A DNA stretch of 64,000 bases from Helicobacter ibis (GTDB taxonomy: Bacteria; Campylobacterota; Campylobacteria; Campylobacterales; Helicobacteraceae): NCBI RefSeq assembly GCF_027859255.1, contig NZ_JAQHXR010000001.1, forward strand, positions 124,001 to 188,000, in the 5' to 3' direction. Under the pieces are notes generated by a model that made no database searches, was not told the origin of the DNA, and was given only the letters and a program-made list of their open reading frames with translations. Below, one piece after another: positions 8,998-18,579 of this stretch. The translations under genes were made by a program, and so were the position numbers. How positions within the stretch are numbered: position 1 is the first letter of the stretch; every line of letters starts with the position of its first letter.

Positions 8998-10071
8998 TTA
9001 TGTCGGGCTTATATGATGTGTATTTAATTTATTAAATGGGACTACCTCATATGGTGTCCCTAGATTCTCTCCTATAAAACTTTGATTTAGGCTTATTATT
9101 ATGAATTTTTCACAAAATTCTCTTTCTTTACTTATTTTGTTTAGCTTAGATTCTAGTATATGGTTTTGAATAAATGGCATACATACGATTCCTAGAGAGT
9201 ATTTTGGTATGTAAAAATCTATTTTATCAGTATAAAAAATTGTGTTTATATCTCCATTTAGATACTCATATAGAATCTCTAAAAAAACCATATTTTCAAA
9301 AAGTGCAGAGAAATTTCTATCAAAACTTATAGTGTTTTTTAATGTGAAGTCATAGAAATATAACTTTTTTGCTGCAGAACTATGGTCTAGCTTTTCTAAT
9401 AAAAATAAAGTTTTGCTATCTTGCAAGAATTTAGTATAGCTATAAAATCTGTCTTTACTGATTTTTCCTTCTTTTTTTAGCTTTGTATATATTTGGTGAG
9501 TTGATACTTTAGAGCCTAAATGCAAGATTAGATTTTTCAAAATCCAAAAATTAGATTCGTTATTTGCAAGTGTGTGTAAAAATTCTATTTTTTTATATTC
9601 CTTTAGAGATTCTCCTTCTAATAAATTGCCGTATTTTAGATAGTTTGTTAGAGATTCTTCACTGCTGTATTTGTGTATTTTGCTATATTCTTTAAATGTA
9701 ATTGGTGGCATTTCAATATTGGTAAAATCATGTATATTATGCGGTGTTTGGCTTATTATTATTGTTTTATTTATGTTTGGTATTTTTTGTATTTGATTAT
9801 TAAATGAATCTAGTATTAATAGTTGTATATCCATTTTATTGCAAAAACTATCCAATTCTTCTATGTCTTTTTGTGGATTGAATTTTGGGTTATTTAAATT
9901 TATATACATTTTGTTGTGCTCAAAATTATTGAAGTAATTTAGGATAAAGTCAGTTTTTCCTGTGTTTTTTGCCCCATATAATATGGTTTTATCATGTAGC
10001 TTTATGTTTGTTTTTCTATGTATTTTTGATATATTTTTTGGATATTGTTCGAATAACTTTTCTAAAATCAT
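8998..10071 (-). CDS. AAA_14/DUF4143-like ATPase
   Basis: The 357-aa protein has a Walker A motif GAKNTGKT (residues 33-40), a Walker B-like LLILDS (84-89), and a C-terminal region laid out like the DUF4143 nuclease-like domain of single-domain AAA_14 ATPases. The role of these proteins is unknown. I chose ATG 10071 because AGGTGG precedes it; the open frame extends upstream to 10146. It stands divergent from the S10 operon, where I recall an ATP-binding protein also lies in H. pylori. Confidence 0.8.
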   Translation of the reverse strand: MILEKLFEQYPKNISKIHRKTNIKLHDKTILYGAKNTGKTDFILNYFNNFEHNKMYINLNNPKFNPQKDIEELDSFCNKMDIQLLILDSFNNQIQKIPNINKTIIISQTPHNIHDFTNIEMPPITFKEYSKIHKYSSEESLTNYLKYGNLLEGESLKEYKKIEFLHTLANNESNFWILKNLILHLGSKVSTHQIYTKLKKEGKISKDRFYSYTKFLQDSKTLFLLEKLDHSSAAKKLYFYDFTLKNTISFDRNFSALFENMVFLEILYEYLNGDINTIFYTDKIDFYIPKYSLGIVCMPFIQNHILESKLNKISKEREFCEKFIIISLNQSFIGENLGTPYEVVPFNKLNTHHISPT

Positions 10072-10163
10072 AATACCACCTCTATGTTTGTCGTATTTTA
10101 TATTCTTCCTTTTAAAAAGGAAATAAAATGTCAAAATGTATTGCAAAATTATAGTTATATGTA

Positions 10164-10169
10164 TATAAT
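10164..10169 (+). promoter_or_regulatory. Candidate -10 box for the S10 ribosomal operon
   Basis: A perfect TATAAT lies 60 bases before the rpsJ ATG in the 157-base gap. Transcription from about 10176 would give a leader of about 50 bases containing a small hairpin, CATCA (10193-10197) and TGATG (10204-10208). Confidence 0.5.
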
Positions 10170-10228
10170 TTCAGCTTCCAAAACGATTTTAACATCACTT
10201 TGTTGATGAGTTCTTTTAAGGAAAATTC

Positions 10229-10540
10229 ATGGAAAAAATTAGATTAAAATTAAAAGCTTATGATCATAGGGTGCTTGACCGCTCTATCGTGTCTATTGTA
10301 GAGGCTGTTAAAAGAACAGGAGCTGAAATAAGAGGTCCTATTCCATTGCCTACAAAAAAGAGAAGATACACAGTTTTGAAATCTCCTCACATCAATAAAG
10401 ATTCAAGAGAGCAGTTTGAAATTCGTGTTCACACTAGAATCATAGATATCGTTTCTGCTACACCTGAAACCGTAGATAGTCTAACAAAGCTAGATATGGC
10501 ACCAGAAGTGGATGTAGAAGTGCGTTCAATGGGTCAATAA
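10229..10540 (+). CDS. rpsJ: 30S ribosomal protein S10
   Basis: S10 (103 aa) binds the 3' major domain of 16S rRNA in the 30S head and also acts as the NusE antitermination factor. The family segments [16 protein letters not shown] and [19 protein letters not shown] are intact. It is the first gene of the S10 operon, with AAGGAA before the ATG; rplC follows after 9 bases. Confidence 0.98.
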   Translation: MEKIRLKLKAYDHRVLDRSIVSIVEAVKRTGAEIRGPIPLPTKKRRYTVLKSPHINKDSREQFEIRVHTRIIDIVSATPETVDSLTKLDMAPEVDVEVRSMGQ

Positions 10541-10549
10541 GGGGTATAG

Positions 10550-11128
10550 ATGGAATTTTTAGTAGAAAAAATTGGAATGAGTAGAACTATTGCTAAGCCT
10601 AGCATTCCAGTTACATTATTAAAGGTAAAGCAAGTTAAAGTTTGCGAAGTGTTGGGAAATAATAGAGCTATAGTTTCATATCAACAAGGTAAAACTATAA
10701 ACAAATCTATCATGGGACAACAAAAGAAATATAGTCTAAGTAAAGAATTTAATAGATTTATGACTATTGATGTTAGTAACACAGAAGCTGGAGACTTGGA
10801 TCTATCTGGGTTAGAATCTGCCAAGAGAGTTAAGGTATCTTTTAATACCAAAGGTAGAGGATTTAGCGGTGTTATGAAAAGATGGAATTTCCAAGGTGGT
10901 CCTGGAGCACATGGTAGTAGATTCCACAGAGCGCCGGGTTCTATAGGTAATCGTGAATGGCCGGGTCGTGTTCAACCGGGTAAGAAAATGGCAGGACATT
11001 ACGGAAATGAAAAAGTAACAGTTCAAAATGAAATTGTGTCTTTTGATAAAGAGCAAGGTGTATTGGTGTTAAAAGGTTCTGTTCCGGGGTTTAATGGTGC
11101 ATTTGGCAAGATAAAGGTTGTAAAATGA
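10550..11128 (+). CDS. rplC: 50S ribosomal protein L3
   Basis: L3 (192 aa) binds near the peptidyl transferase centre and helps start 50S assembly. The [23 protein letters not shown] loop region, which reaches toward the active site, is present. The last four bases overlap the rplD start (ATGA). Confidence 0.98.
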   Translation: MEFLVEKIGMSRTIAKPSIPVTLLKVKQVKVCEVLGNNRAIVSYQQGKTINKSIMGQQKKYSLSKEFNRFMTIDVSNTEAGDLDLSGLESAKRVKVSFNTKGRGFSGVMKRWNFQGGPGAHGSRFHRAPGSIGNREWPGRVQPGKKMAGHYGNEKVTVQNEIVSFDKEQGVLVLKGSVPGFNGAFGKIKVVK

Positions 11129-11739
11129 GTAAAGCTATTATTTTAGATAAAAATTTAAAGAAAAGCGGTGAGATTGACTTACCAGAGAGCTATAAAAGCA
11201 TAAACTCTCATAACCTATACCTATATGTTAAATCTTTTTTAGCGTCAATTAGAGCTAATAATGCTTTAGCTAAAACTAGAGGTAATGTTAGCGGTGGTGG
11301 TAAAAAGCCATGGAGTCAAAAAGGTGGTGGTAGAGCTAGAGCTGGTAGTATAACTTCTCCCGTGTTCGTTGGCGGTGGTGTATCTCATGGTCCTAGCAAC
11401 AATAGAAACTACAATCTAAAAGTAAATAAAAAGCAAAAAAAACTTGCATTGCAATATGCATTACAAGAAAAAGCAAATAACGGAACTTTATTTGTAGTAG
11501 ATAAGATTCAAATAGAAAGCGGTAGAACAAAAGATGCTTACTCTATGTTTAAATCATTAGAGCAAAAAAATACATTATTTGTATCAGCATTATTTGATGA
11601 AAAAACTTTCTTGTCATTTAGAAATATTAAAGATTGCTATTTGATTGATGGTGCTGAGCTAAATGCGTATTTGGTTGCTACATTTAGATCGGTTGTGATT
11701 GAAAAATCGCTTTTTGAATCTATTACTAAAGAGGATTAA
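11125..11739 (+). CDS. rplD: 50S ribosomal protein L4
   Basis: L4 (204 aa) lines the nascent peptide tunnel through its extended loop, here seen as [13 protein letters not shown]. In E. coli L4 represses its own S10 operon through the leader RNA; whether that happens here is not shown. It starts inside the end of rplC, and rplW follows after 2 bases. Confidence 0.98.
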   Translation: MSKAIILDKNLKKSGEIDLPESYKSINSHNLYLYVKSFLASIRANNALAKTRGNVSGGGKKPWSQKGGGRARAGSITSPVFVGGGVSHGPSNNRNYNLKVNKKQKKLALQYALQEKANNGTLFVVDKIQIESGRTKDAYSMFKSLEQKNTLFVSALFDEKTFLSFRNIKDCYLIDGAELNAYLVATFRSVVIEKSLFESITKED

Positions 11740-11741
11740 GT

Positions 11742-12023
11742 ATGGCAAGTATTACAGACATTAAATCAATAATGTATACAGAAAAATCTCTTCAGCTTCA
11801 AGAGCAAAGTGTCTTAGTGGTCCAAACTTCACCAAAGTTAAGCAAGACACAACTAAAAGAGGTTTTTAAAGAATATTTTGGTGTTACTCCACTTTCTATT
11901 AACTCTTTAAGACAAAGTGGAAAAGTGAAAAGATTCCGTGGCGTTATCGGCAAGAGAAGCGATTTTAAGAAATTCTATGTGAAGCTTCCAGATGGTGCTA
12001 AAATAGAATCTTTGGCAGTGTAA
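11742..12023 (+). CDS. rplW: 50S ribosomal protein L23
   Basis: L23 (93 aa) sits at the tunnel exit and docks trigger factor and SRP. The [13 protein letters not shown] start and the C-terminal [10 protein letters not shown] are family-typical. It lies 2 bases after rplD. Confidence 0.97.
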   Translation: MASITDIKSIMYTEKSLQLQEQSVLVVQTSPKLSKTQLKEVFKEYFGVTPLSINSLRQSGKVKRFRGVIGKRSDFKKFYVKLPDGAKIESLAV

Positions 12024-12033
12024 GGGGTGAGTG

Positions 12034-12861
12034 ATGGCAATTAAAACATATAAACCATATACGCCTAGCAGAAGGTTTATGAGCAACCTTAGTTCAGAAA
12101 ACATAACTGCTAAGCCAAGTGTTAGAAAATTATTAGTAAAGCTTCCTGTTCATGCTGGAAGAAATAACAATGGTAGAATTACAAGCAGACACAAAGAGGG
12201 TGGTGCTAAGAAGCTATATAGAATTATAGACTTCAAAAGAAACAAGTATAATATAGAAGGCAAGGTAAGTGCTATAGAATACGATCCATATAGAAACTGC
12301 AGAATCGCTCTTATTACTTACAAAGATGGTGAGAAGAGATATATCATTCAGCCTAGCGGACTTAGTGTTGGTGATATGGTTATTGCAGCTGAAGGTGGGC
12401 TTGATATTAGACTTGGTTATGCTATGAAGTTAAAGAATATTCCAATAGGAACTGTTGTTCATAATATAGAATTACACCCGGGTCATGGTGGTCAGTTAGC
12501 TAGAAGTGCAGGTGCTAGTGCACAACTAATGGGTAGAGAAGGCAAGTATTCAATACTTAGAATGCCAAGTGGTGAGATGAGATACATTTTGGGTGAATGT
12601 ATGGCTACAATCGGTGTTGTTGGTAATGAGGATTTTGCAAATATTTCTATTGGTAAAGCAGGAAGAAATAGACATAGAGGTATAAGACCTCAAACTAGAG
12701 GTTCTGCTATGAACCCTGTAGATCACCCACATGGTGGTGGTGAAGGTAAAACTGGTTCAAGTGGGCACCCTGTTTCTCCTTGGGGTATGCCAGCAAAAGG
12801 TTACAAAACAAGAAGAAAGAAAGCAAGCGATAAGCTTATTATTTCAAGAAGAAAAAAATAA
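12034..12861 (+). CDS. rplB: 50S ribosomal protein L2
   Basis: L2 (275 aa) is a core 23S rRNA-binding protein needed for subunit association and peptidyl transfer. The conserved region with [14 protein letters not shown] is present, which contains the functionally important His. ATG 12034 ([14 protein letters not shown]) follows a GGGGTGAG ribosome-binding site; an in-frame GTG lies one codon earlier. Confidence 0.98.
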   Translation: MAIKTYKPYTPSRRFMSNLSSENITAKPSVRKLLVKLPVHAGRNNNGRITSRHKEGGAKKLYRIIDFKRNKYNIEGKVSAIEYDPYRNCRIALITYKDGEKRYIIQPSGLSVGDMVIAAEGGLDIRLGYAMKLKNIPIGTVVHNIELHPGHGGQLARSAGASAQLMGREGKYSILRMPSGEMRYILGECMATIGVVGNEDFANISIGKAGRNRHRGIRPQTRGSAMNPVDHPHGGGEGKTGSSGHPVSPWGMPAKGYKTRRKKASDKLIISRRKK

Positions 12862-12870
12862 GGAATACAA

Positions 12871-13152
12871 ATGGCTAGATCAATTAAAAAAGGTCCTTTT
12901 GTAGATGAGCATTTGATGAAGAAAGTTATCAAAGCTAAAGAAACAAAAGACAATAAACCAATTAAAACATGGTCAAGAAGAAGCACAATCATACCTGATA
13001 TGATTGGAATTACTTTTAATGTTCATAATGGTAGAGCATTTGTTCCTGTGTATGTAACAGAAAACCATGTTGGCTACAAGTTAGGTGAATTTGCACCAAC
13101 TAGAACTTTTAAGGGACACAAGGGAAGTGTCCAAAAGAAAATAGGTAAGTAA
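12871..13152 (+). CDS. rpsS: 30S ribosomal protein S19
   Basis: S19 (93 aa) forms a complex with S13 in the 30S head near the A site. [15 protein letters not shown] and the C-terminal [12 protein letters not shown] are diagnostic. The gene lies 9 bases after rplB and 9 before rplV. Confidence 0.98.
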   Translation: MARSIKKGPFVDEHLMKKVIKAKETKDNKPIKTWSRRSTIIPDMIGITFNVHNGRAFVPVYVTENHVGYKLGEFAPTRTFKGHKGSVQKKIGK

Positions 13153-13161
13153 GGGGATAAT

Positions 13162-13482
13162 ATGAGTAAAGCATTATTAAGATATATTCGCCTCTCGCCT
13201 ACTAAAGCTAGACTTATAGCTAGGGAAGTGCAAGGAATGAATGCGGAACTTGCAATAGCTTCGTTAGAGTTTATGCCAAACAAAGCAGCAAGAATCATAT
13301 CTAAAGTTATTGCATCAGCAGTTGCAAATGGTGGTTATGAGGCTGAAAATGTGGTTATCTCATCTTGTAGAGTGGATGCTGGTCCTGTGCTAAGAAGATT
13401 TACTCCAAGAGCTAGAGGTAGAGCTACTCCAATTAGAAAACCAACTTCACATATTTTAGTTGAAGTTACAGAAAAGAAATAA
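13162..13482 (+). CDS. rplV: 50S ribosomal protein L22
   Basis: L22 (106 aa) lines the exit tunnel; its loop is the site of some macrolide resistance changes in other bacteria. The start [16 protein letters not shown] and the hairpin [16 protein letters not shown] match the family, with no obvious loop insertion or deletion. Confidence 0.98.
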   Translation: MSKALLRYIRLSPTKARLIAREVQGMNAELAIASLEFMPNKAARIISKVIASAVANGGYEAENVVISSCRVDAGPVLRRFTPRARGRATPIRKPTSHILVEVTEKK

Positions 13483-13491
13483 GGATAAGCG

Positions 13492-14196
13492 ATGGGTCAA
13501 AAAGTTAATCCAATAGGTCTAAGACTTGGAATCAATAGAAATTGGGAATCTAGATGGTTTCCTTCATTTGCTGATGCACCACAAAATATAGCTGAAGACC
13601 ACAAAATTAGAAAATTCCTAAAAAAAGAGCTTTACTATGCTGGTGTTAGTGATATTCTAATTGAAAGAACAGCAAAGAAAATAAGAGTAACAGTTGTTGC
13701 TGCAAGACCGGGTATTATCATAGGCAAGAAGGGTGCTGATGTAGAAAAGCTAAAAGATTCTTTAAAGAAAATAGTAAATAAAGATATTTTTATTAATATT
13801 AAAGAAGTTAAAAAGCCACAAAGTAATGCACAATTAGCTGCTGAGAGTGTAGCTACTCAACTTGAAAGAAGGGTTGCTTTTAGAAGAGCTATGAAAAAAG
13901 TTATGCAGGGTGCTATAAAATCTGGTGCTAAGGGAATTAAAGTTAAAGTCTCTGGTAGATTAGCAGGTGCAGAGATGGCTAGAACAGAGTGGTATATGGA
14001 GGGCAGAATCCCACTTCATACACTAAGAGCAAAGATAGATTATGGCTTTGCTGAAGCACTTACTACTTATGGAAATATAGGTGTTAAAGTATGGATATTT
14101 AAAGGTGAAGTGTTGCAAAAAGGTTTCCATAATGAAAAGCAACATGAAGAATCTGAAGATAAAGCTAGACCAGCTAGAAAAAGAAGGGGGCAATAA
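13492..14196 (+). CDS. rpsC: 30S ribosomal protein S3
   Basis: S3 (234 aa) is part of the mRNA entry site. It begins [16 protein letters not shown] and has the KH-domain GIIIGKKG loop and the C-terminal [13 protein letters not shown] segment. It ends with a basic tail. rplP starts 2 bases later. Confidence 0.98.
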   Translation: MGQKVNPIGLRLGINRNWESRWFPSFADAPQNIAEDHKIRKFLKKELYYAGVSDILIERTAKKIRVTVVAARPGIIIGKKGADVEKLKDSLKKIVNKDIFINIKEVKKPQSNAQLAAESVATQLERRVAFRRAMKKVMQGAIKSGAKGIKVKVSGRLAGAEMARTEWYMEGRIPLHTLRAKIDYGFAEALTTYGNIGVKVWIFKGEVLQKGFHNEKQHEESEDKARPARKRRGQ

Positions 14197-14198
14197 TT

Positions 14199-14624
14199 AT
14201 GTTAATGCCAAAAAGAACAAAATATAGAAAGCAAATGAAAGGCAGAAATAGAGGAAAAGCTTTTCGCGGTAATTCGTTGGCTTTTGGTGAATATGGCATA
14301 AAAGCTATTGAACATGGAAGAATCGATTCTCGCCAAATTGAAGCAGCTCGTATTGCTATGACGCGTGCTACAAAAAGAACGGGAATGGTTTGGATTAGAG
14401 TATTCCCAGATAAACCACTAACTGCTAAACCTCTTGAAACTCGTATGGGTAAAGGTAAAGGTGCAGTTGATAAGTGGGTTATGAATATTAAGCCGGGAAG
14501 AATCATATATGAAATGGGTAGCGTTGATGAGGCACTAGCTAGACATGCTTTATCTCTAGCACAAAGCAAACTCCCTTTTAAAACAAAAATTGTAACTAGA
14601 GAGGGCGAAAATGAAATATACTGA
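14199..14624 (+). CDS. rplP: 50S ribosomal protein L16
   Basis: L16 (141 aa) helps shape the A site and supports the tRNA elbow. [19 protein letters not shown] is the normal family start; a second ATG two codons on is also possible, but a G-rich ribosome-binding site (around 14186) favours the first. The 3' end overlaps rpmC by 14 bases. Confidence 0.97.
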   Translation: MLMPKRTKYRKQMKGRNRGKAFRGNSLAFGEYGIKAIEHGRIDSRQIEAARIAMTRATKRTGMVWIRVFPDKPLTAKPLETRMGKGKGAVDKWVMNIKPGRIIYEMGSVDEALARHALSLAQSKLPFKTKIVTREGENEIY

Positions 14625-14802
14625 TATTAATACAAAAAATATAGAAGAGTTAAATAGTCTTTTAAAAGAGAAAGAATCTTTAATGTTTGAATTAAGATTA
14701 AAATTAAAAACTATGCAACTTACAAATTCAAGTGAAATAAGAGTGGTTAGAAAAGACATAGCTAGAATCAAAACTGCTCTTAATGAAAAAAGGAGGGCAT
14801 AA
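14611..14802 (+). CDS. rpmC: 50S ribosomal protein L29
   Basis: L29 (63 aa) is a small two-helix protein at the exit tunnel next to L23. It starts inside the end of rplP and its stop shares one base with the rpsQ ATG, so the three genes are tightly coupled. Confidence 0.95.
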   Translation: MKYTDINTKNIEELNSLLKEKESLMFELRLKLKTMQLTNSSEIRVVRKDIARIKTALNEKRRA

Positions 14803-15071
14803 TGGCAACTAAAAGTGAGCCACATAAGAGAATAATTGCCGGCAGAGTAGTTGCTAAGTCTGGTGATAAAAGTGTAGCTGTTCTTGTTGAGAGAAGAGTT
14901 ATACACCCAAAATATAGAAAAATAGTTAAGAGATTCAAAAAGTATATAGTGCATGATGAGAACAATAGCGTTAAAGTTGGTGATGTTATTGAGGCAATCG
15001 AGTGTAAGCCAATTTCAAAAAGAAAGGCATTTACATTGCATAATGTTGTATCTGTAGGAGTTGAGCTATGA
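14802..15071 (+). CDS. rpsQ: 30S ribosomal protein S17
   Basis: S17 (89 aa) is an early-binding OB-fold protein of the 30S body. The core [23 protein letters not shown] is recognisable. Overlaps rplN by 4 bases (ATGA). Confidence 0.97.
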   Translation: MATKSEPHKRIIAGRVVAKSGDKSVAVLVERRVIHPKYRKIVKRFKKYIVHDENNSVKVGDVIEAIECKPISKRKAFTLHNVVSVGVEL

Positions 15072-15436
15072 TCCAAAGTTTTACTAGATTAAATGTTGCT
15101 GATAATAGTGGTGCAAAAGAAGTTATGTGCATCAAAGTTCTAGGTGGTAGCAAAAGAAGATATGCTACTATTGGAGATGTTATTGTTGTTTCTGTTAAAA
15201 AAGCACTTCCAAATGGCAAGGTAAAAAAAGGTCAAGTTGTAAAGGCTGTTGTTGTTAGAACAAAAAAAGAAATCCATAGAGAAGATGGTGCTTTAATTAG
15301 GTTTGATGATAATGCAGCAGTTATCCTAGATAGCAAAAAAGAACCTATCGGAACTCGTATTTTTGGACCAGTTGGTAGAGAGATTCGTTATGCTAATTTT
15401 ATGAAAATAGTTTCACTAGCACCGGAGGTATTGTAA
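15068..15436 (+). CDS. rplN: 50S ribosomal protein L14
   Basis: L14 (122 aa) sits at the subunit interface and forms bridges with 16S r[30 protein letters not shown] is a nearly invariant start, quoted here in part. The stop shares one base with the rplX ATG. Confidence 0.98.
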   Translation: MIQSFTRLNVADNSGAKEVMCIKVLGGSKRRYATIGDVIVVSVKKALPNGKVKKGQVVKAVVVRTKKEIHREDGALIRFDDNAAVILDSKKEPIGTRIFGPVGREIRYANFMKIVSLAPEVL

Positions 15437-15666
15437 TGGTTAAATGCAAAATTAAAAAAGGTGATATGGTAGAAGTTATTACCGGTGATGATAAGGGCAA
15501 GAAAGCTAAGGTTTTGCGTGTATTGCCAAAAAATTCTCAAGTTGTTGTTGAGGGTTGCAAGGTAGCAAAAAAAGCAGTAAAACCAAGTGATAAGAATCCA
15601 AAAGGTGGTTTTATTAGCAAAGAAATGCCTATTCATATTTCAAATGTTAAAAAAGCGGAGGATTAA
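15436..15666 (+). CDS. rplX: 50S ribosomal protein L24
   Basis: L24 (76 aa) initiates 50S assembly through its KOW motif, here [20 protein letters not shown]. It is shorter than the E. coli protein (104 aa), which is usual in this class. rplE follows after 3 bases. Confidence 0.97.
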   Translation: MVKCKIKKGDMVEVITGDDKGKKAKVLRVLPKNSQVVVEGCKVAKKAVKPSDKNPKGGFISKEMPIHISNVKKAED

Positions 15667-15669
15667 TAA

Positions 15670-16224
15670 ATGTTTCAACTAAAAGCCGCATATAAAAATG
15701 AGATTAGAGCAAAGTTGGCAAAAGAGCTTGATATAAAAAATCCTATGCTATTACCAAAGCTTGATAAGATAGTTATTAGTGTTGGTGCTGGTATGTATGC
15801 AAAGGATACTAAAATCATGCAAAACATAGCAGATACGATTTCTTTGATTGCTGGACAAAAGGCAGTTATTACTTCTGCTAAGAAATCTGTTGCAGGTTTT
15901 AAAATGAGAGAAGGTATGCCAATTGGTGTTAAGGTTACTCTAAGAGGCAATCAAATGTATAACTTTTTAGAGAAGTTAATTGTTATTGCATTACCTAGAG
16001 TTAAAGACTTTAGAGGTATTCCTAGAAATGGGTTTGATGGTAGAGGGAATTATAGTTTTGGTATTAATGAGCAACTTATTTTCCCTGAAGTAGTTTATGA
16101 TGATATTATGGTAAGTCATGGTATGAATGTAACTTTTGTTACTAGTGCTACAAACGATAAAGATGCGTTTGCTTTACTAGAATCTTTTGGCTTACCTTTT
16201 GCAAAAGGAAGAGTAAATGGCTAA
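15670..16224 (+). CDS. rplE: 50S ribosomal protein L5
   Basis: L5 (184 aa) carries 5S rRNA into the central protuberance and contacts P-site tRNA. The segments [22 protein letters not shown] and [16 protein letters not shown] are family-typical. Its end overlaps rpsN by 8 bases. Confidence 0.98.
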   Translation: MFQLKAAYKNEIRAKLAKELDIKNPMLLPKLDKIVISVGAGMYAKDTKIMQNIADTISLIAGQKAVITSAKKSVAGFKMREGMPIGVKVTLRGNQMYNFLEKLIVIALPRVKDFRGIPRNGFDGRGNYSFGINEQLIFPEVVYDDIMVSHGMNVTFVTSATNDKDAFALLESFGLPFAKGRVNG

Positions 16225-16402
16225 GAAATCTATGATTGCTAAAGCGGCTAGAAAGCCTAAATTTAAAGTTAGAGCATATACTAGATGCTCTATTTGTGGA
16301 AGACCACATTCTGTTTATAGAGATTTTGGTATTTGCCGTGTTTGTCTTCGAAAAATGGGTAATGAGGGTTTGATACCCGGACTTAGAAAAGCAAGTTGGT
16401 AA
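16217..16402 (+). CDS. rpsN: 30S ribosomal protein S14, zinc-binding (type Z)
   Basis: This is the short 61-aa zinc form of S14. Two CXXC pairs (CSICGRP and CRVC) bind one zinc ion. No zinc-free longer S14 is seen in the window. It overlaps the end of rplE by 8 bases. Confidence 0.97.
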   Translation: MAKKSMIAKAARKPKFKVRAYTRCSICGRPHSVYRDFGICRVCLRKMGNEGLIPGLRKASW

Positions 16403-16411
16403 GGGGAAGAG

Positions 16412-16807
16412 ATGGTAAATGATATTATTGCAGATTCATTAACAAGAATTAGAAATGCAAGCATGAGAAGATTGGACACGACTACTTTGTATTATGCAAA
16501 AGTTGTTGTGTCTATTTTAGATGTATTTCAGGCTAAGGGATTCATTGAGGGCTATAAGGTTGTTGAAAAAGATAAAAAGCAATCGATTAATGTTGTTTTA
16601 AAATACGATGAAAGAGGTCGTTCAGTTATCAGCGAAATAACTAGAATCTCAAAACCCGGAAGAAGAGTGTATAAGGCTAGAAATGAATTAAAAAGATTCA
16701 AAAATGGCTATGGAACAATTGTGGTTAGCACTTCTAAGGGTGTTATCGCAAATGATGAAGCTTATAAAGCCAATGTAGGTGGCGAAGCTTTATGTAGTAT
16801 TTGGTAG
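16412..16807 (+). CDS. rpsH: 30S ribosomal protein S8
   Basis: S8 (131 aa) is a primary 16S rRNA binder and, in E. coli, the repressor of the spc operon. It begins [16 protein letters not shown] and ends with the conserved GEALCSIW. Regulation here is not shown. Confidence 0.98.
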   Translation: MVNDIIADSLTRIRNASMRRLDTTTLYYAKVVVSILDVFQAKGFIEGYKVVEKDKKQSINVVLKYDERGRSVISEITRISKPGRRVYKARNELKRFKNGYGTIVVSTSKGVIANDEAYKANVGGEALCSIW

Positions 16808-16816
16808 GAGAAGTTT

Positions 16817-17353
16817 ATGTCAAGAGTTGGAAAAAAACCTATTAGCATTCCAAGTGCTGTATCTGTTAGTATAGAAGGAAGCAAAATAGTTTTTAAGAAT
16901 AGTAAGCTAACAAAAGAGTTGGAGACTTACAATCGTGTTGGTATTGAATTTAAAGATGGCAGTTTAAGCTTTTCTCTAAATGGCAATAGTGCACAAGATA
17001 GAGCTTATTGGGGAACTTATAGAGCTTTAGCAAATAATATTGTAATAGGTTTAACAGATGGTTTCACAAAGCAATTAGAGATAAATGGTGTTGGTTATAA
17101 AGCTGCTATTAAGGGCAAGGTTTTAGAATTAGCATTAGGTTTTTCTCATCCTATAAATTATGATATTCCAGATGGTGTAGAGATCGTTGTTGATAAGAAT
17201 CTTATAACAATAAAAGGTTCTGATAAGCAACAAATAGGTCAAATCGCAGCTGAAATTAGAGAGTTTAGACCACCAGAACCATACAAAGGCAAGGGTGTGA
17301 AATATGTAGAAGAGCATATTATCCGCAAAGCTGGTAAAACTTCTAAAAAATAA
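16817..17353 (+). CDS. rplF: 50S ribosomal protein L6
   Basis: L6 (178 aa) lies near the factor-binding site at the base of the L7/L12 stalk. [12 protein letters not shown] and the C-terminal [13 protein letters not shown] motif are clear. Confidence 0.98.
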   Translation: MSRVGKKPISIPSAVSVSIEGSKIVFKNSKLTKELETYNRVGIEFKDGSLSFSLNGNSAQDRAYWGTYRALANNIVIGLTDGFTKQLEINGVGYKAAIKGKVLELALGFSHPINYDIPDGVEIVVDKNLITIKGSDKQQIGQIAAEIREFRPPEPYKGKGVKYVEEHIIRKAGKTSKK

Positions 17354-17362
17354 GGATAGGAC

Positions 17363-17719
17363 ATGACAAGTAAAATCATTAAACGAAAAAGAAGTTTGAG
17401 AATTAAAAGAAAGTTAAGGATTCGCTCTAGAATACATGGTGATTCTATAACCCCTAGATTAAGTATTTTTCGCTCAAATAGATATTTCTACGCACAGGCT
17501 ATTGACGATGTAAATGGTGTAACTTTAGCTAGTGTTGATGGTAAGAAAATGGGTCTAAAAAACAATAAAGATGATGTAAAGAAAATAGCTTCTTCTCTGG
17601 CTGATAGCTTGAAAAAGGCAAAGATTGAAAAGGTTATTTTTGATAGAAATGGATATTTATATCATGGTGTTGTTGCAAGTTTTGCAGATTCGCTTCGCGA
17701 AAATGGAATTAGTTTGTAG
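17363..17719 (+). CDS. rplR: 50S ribosomal protein L18
   Basis: L18 (118 aa) binds 5S rRNA with L5. The [18 protein letters not shown] segment and C-terminal [21 protein letters not shown] are diagnostic. rpsE follows after 8 bases. Confidence 0.98.
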   Translation: MTSKIIKRKRSLRIKRKLRIRSRIHGDSITPRLSIFRSNRYFYAQAIDDVNGVTLASVDGKKMGLKNNKDDVKKIASSLADSLKKAKIEKVIFDRNGYLYHGVVASFADSLRENGISL

Positions 17720-17727
17720 GGGATAAG

Positions 17728-18168
17728 ATGGAAATTAATAGAGAAGATTTTAAAGAAGTTGTTGTAAATATAGGGCGTGTTACTAAGGTTGTAAAAGGTG
17801 GTAGAAGATTTAGATTCAATGCTTTAGTAGTAGTTGGTAATAAAGATGGTCTTGTTGGGTTTGGACTTGGCAAGGCTAAGGAAGTTCCAGATGCTATAAA
17901 AAAGGCTATTGATGATGCTTTTAAAAATATTATTAAAATAAATATAAAGGGCACTACAATAGCACATGATGTCCAAGAAAAATACAATTCTAGTATTATT
18001 TTATTGAAGCCTGCTAGTGAGGGTACTGGAGTGATTGCAGGTGGTTCTGTAAGACCAGTTTTAGAAATGGCAGGAATCAAAGATATTCTTACAAAATCGC
18101 TTGGTTCAAATAATCCTTACAATGTTGTAAGAGCAACAATTGATGCATTGGCTAAAGTAAAAGCATAA
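17728..18168 (+). CDS. rpsE: 30S ribosomal protein S5
   Basis: S5 (146 aa) contributes to decoding fidelity and mRNA entry. The [21 protein letters not shown] core is intact. In most bacteria rpmD (L30) follows; here rplO follows directly after 9 bases, so L30 is absent from the cluster. Confidence 0.98.
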   Translation: MEINREDFKEVVVNIGRVTKVVKGGRRFRFNALVVVGNKDGLVGFGLGKAKEVPDAIKKAIDDAFKNIIKINIKGTTIAHDVQEKYNSSIILLKPASEGTGVIAGGSVRPVLEMAGIKDILTKSLGSNNPYNVVRATIDALAKVKA

Positions 18169-18177
18169 GGAGATTTT

Positions 18178-18579
18178 ATGGGTTTAGAGAATTTGGCTCC
18201 TGCAAAAGGTAGTGTAAAGAAAATTAAAAGAGTTGGTAGAGGTCAAGGTAGCGGTATGGGAAAAACCTCTACAAGAGGTGGCAAGGGACAAACTGCTAGA
18301 ACTGGTTCAAAACAAAAAAGAGGTTTTGAAGGTGGTCAGCAACCATTGCAAAGAAGATTGCCTAAAGTTGGTTTTAAAAGCAGGGTTGTAAAACCTTATG
18401 TTATTAATGTTGAAACAATAAAGGGTATAGATTCTTTGAGTGAAATAACATTTGAAAGTATAAGAACAATACATAAATTCCCTACTTATACAAACAAGAT
18501 AAAGTTAATAGGAGCTAATGCTAAAAATCTTGCTTCTAAAATTAAAGATGAGAGAATTAGTACAAGCGGACAAAAATAA
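18178..18579 (+). CDS. rplO: 50S ribosomal protein L15
   Basis: L15 (133 aa) is a late assembly protein of the 50S subunit. [12 protein letters not shown] and the Gly/Arg-rich [19 protein letters not shown] tail that threads into 23S rRNA are present. The stop shares a base with the secY ATG. Confidence 0.97.
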   Translation: MGLENLAPAKGSVKKIKRVGRGQGSGMGKTSTRGGKGQTARTGSKQKRGFEGGQQPLQRRLPKVGFKSRVVKPYVINVETIKGIDSLSEITFESIRTIHKFPTYTNKIKLIGANAKNLASKIKDERISTSGQK

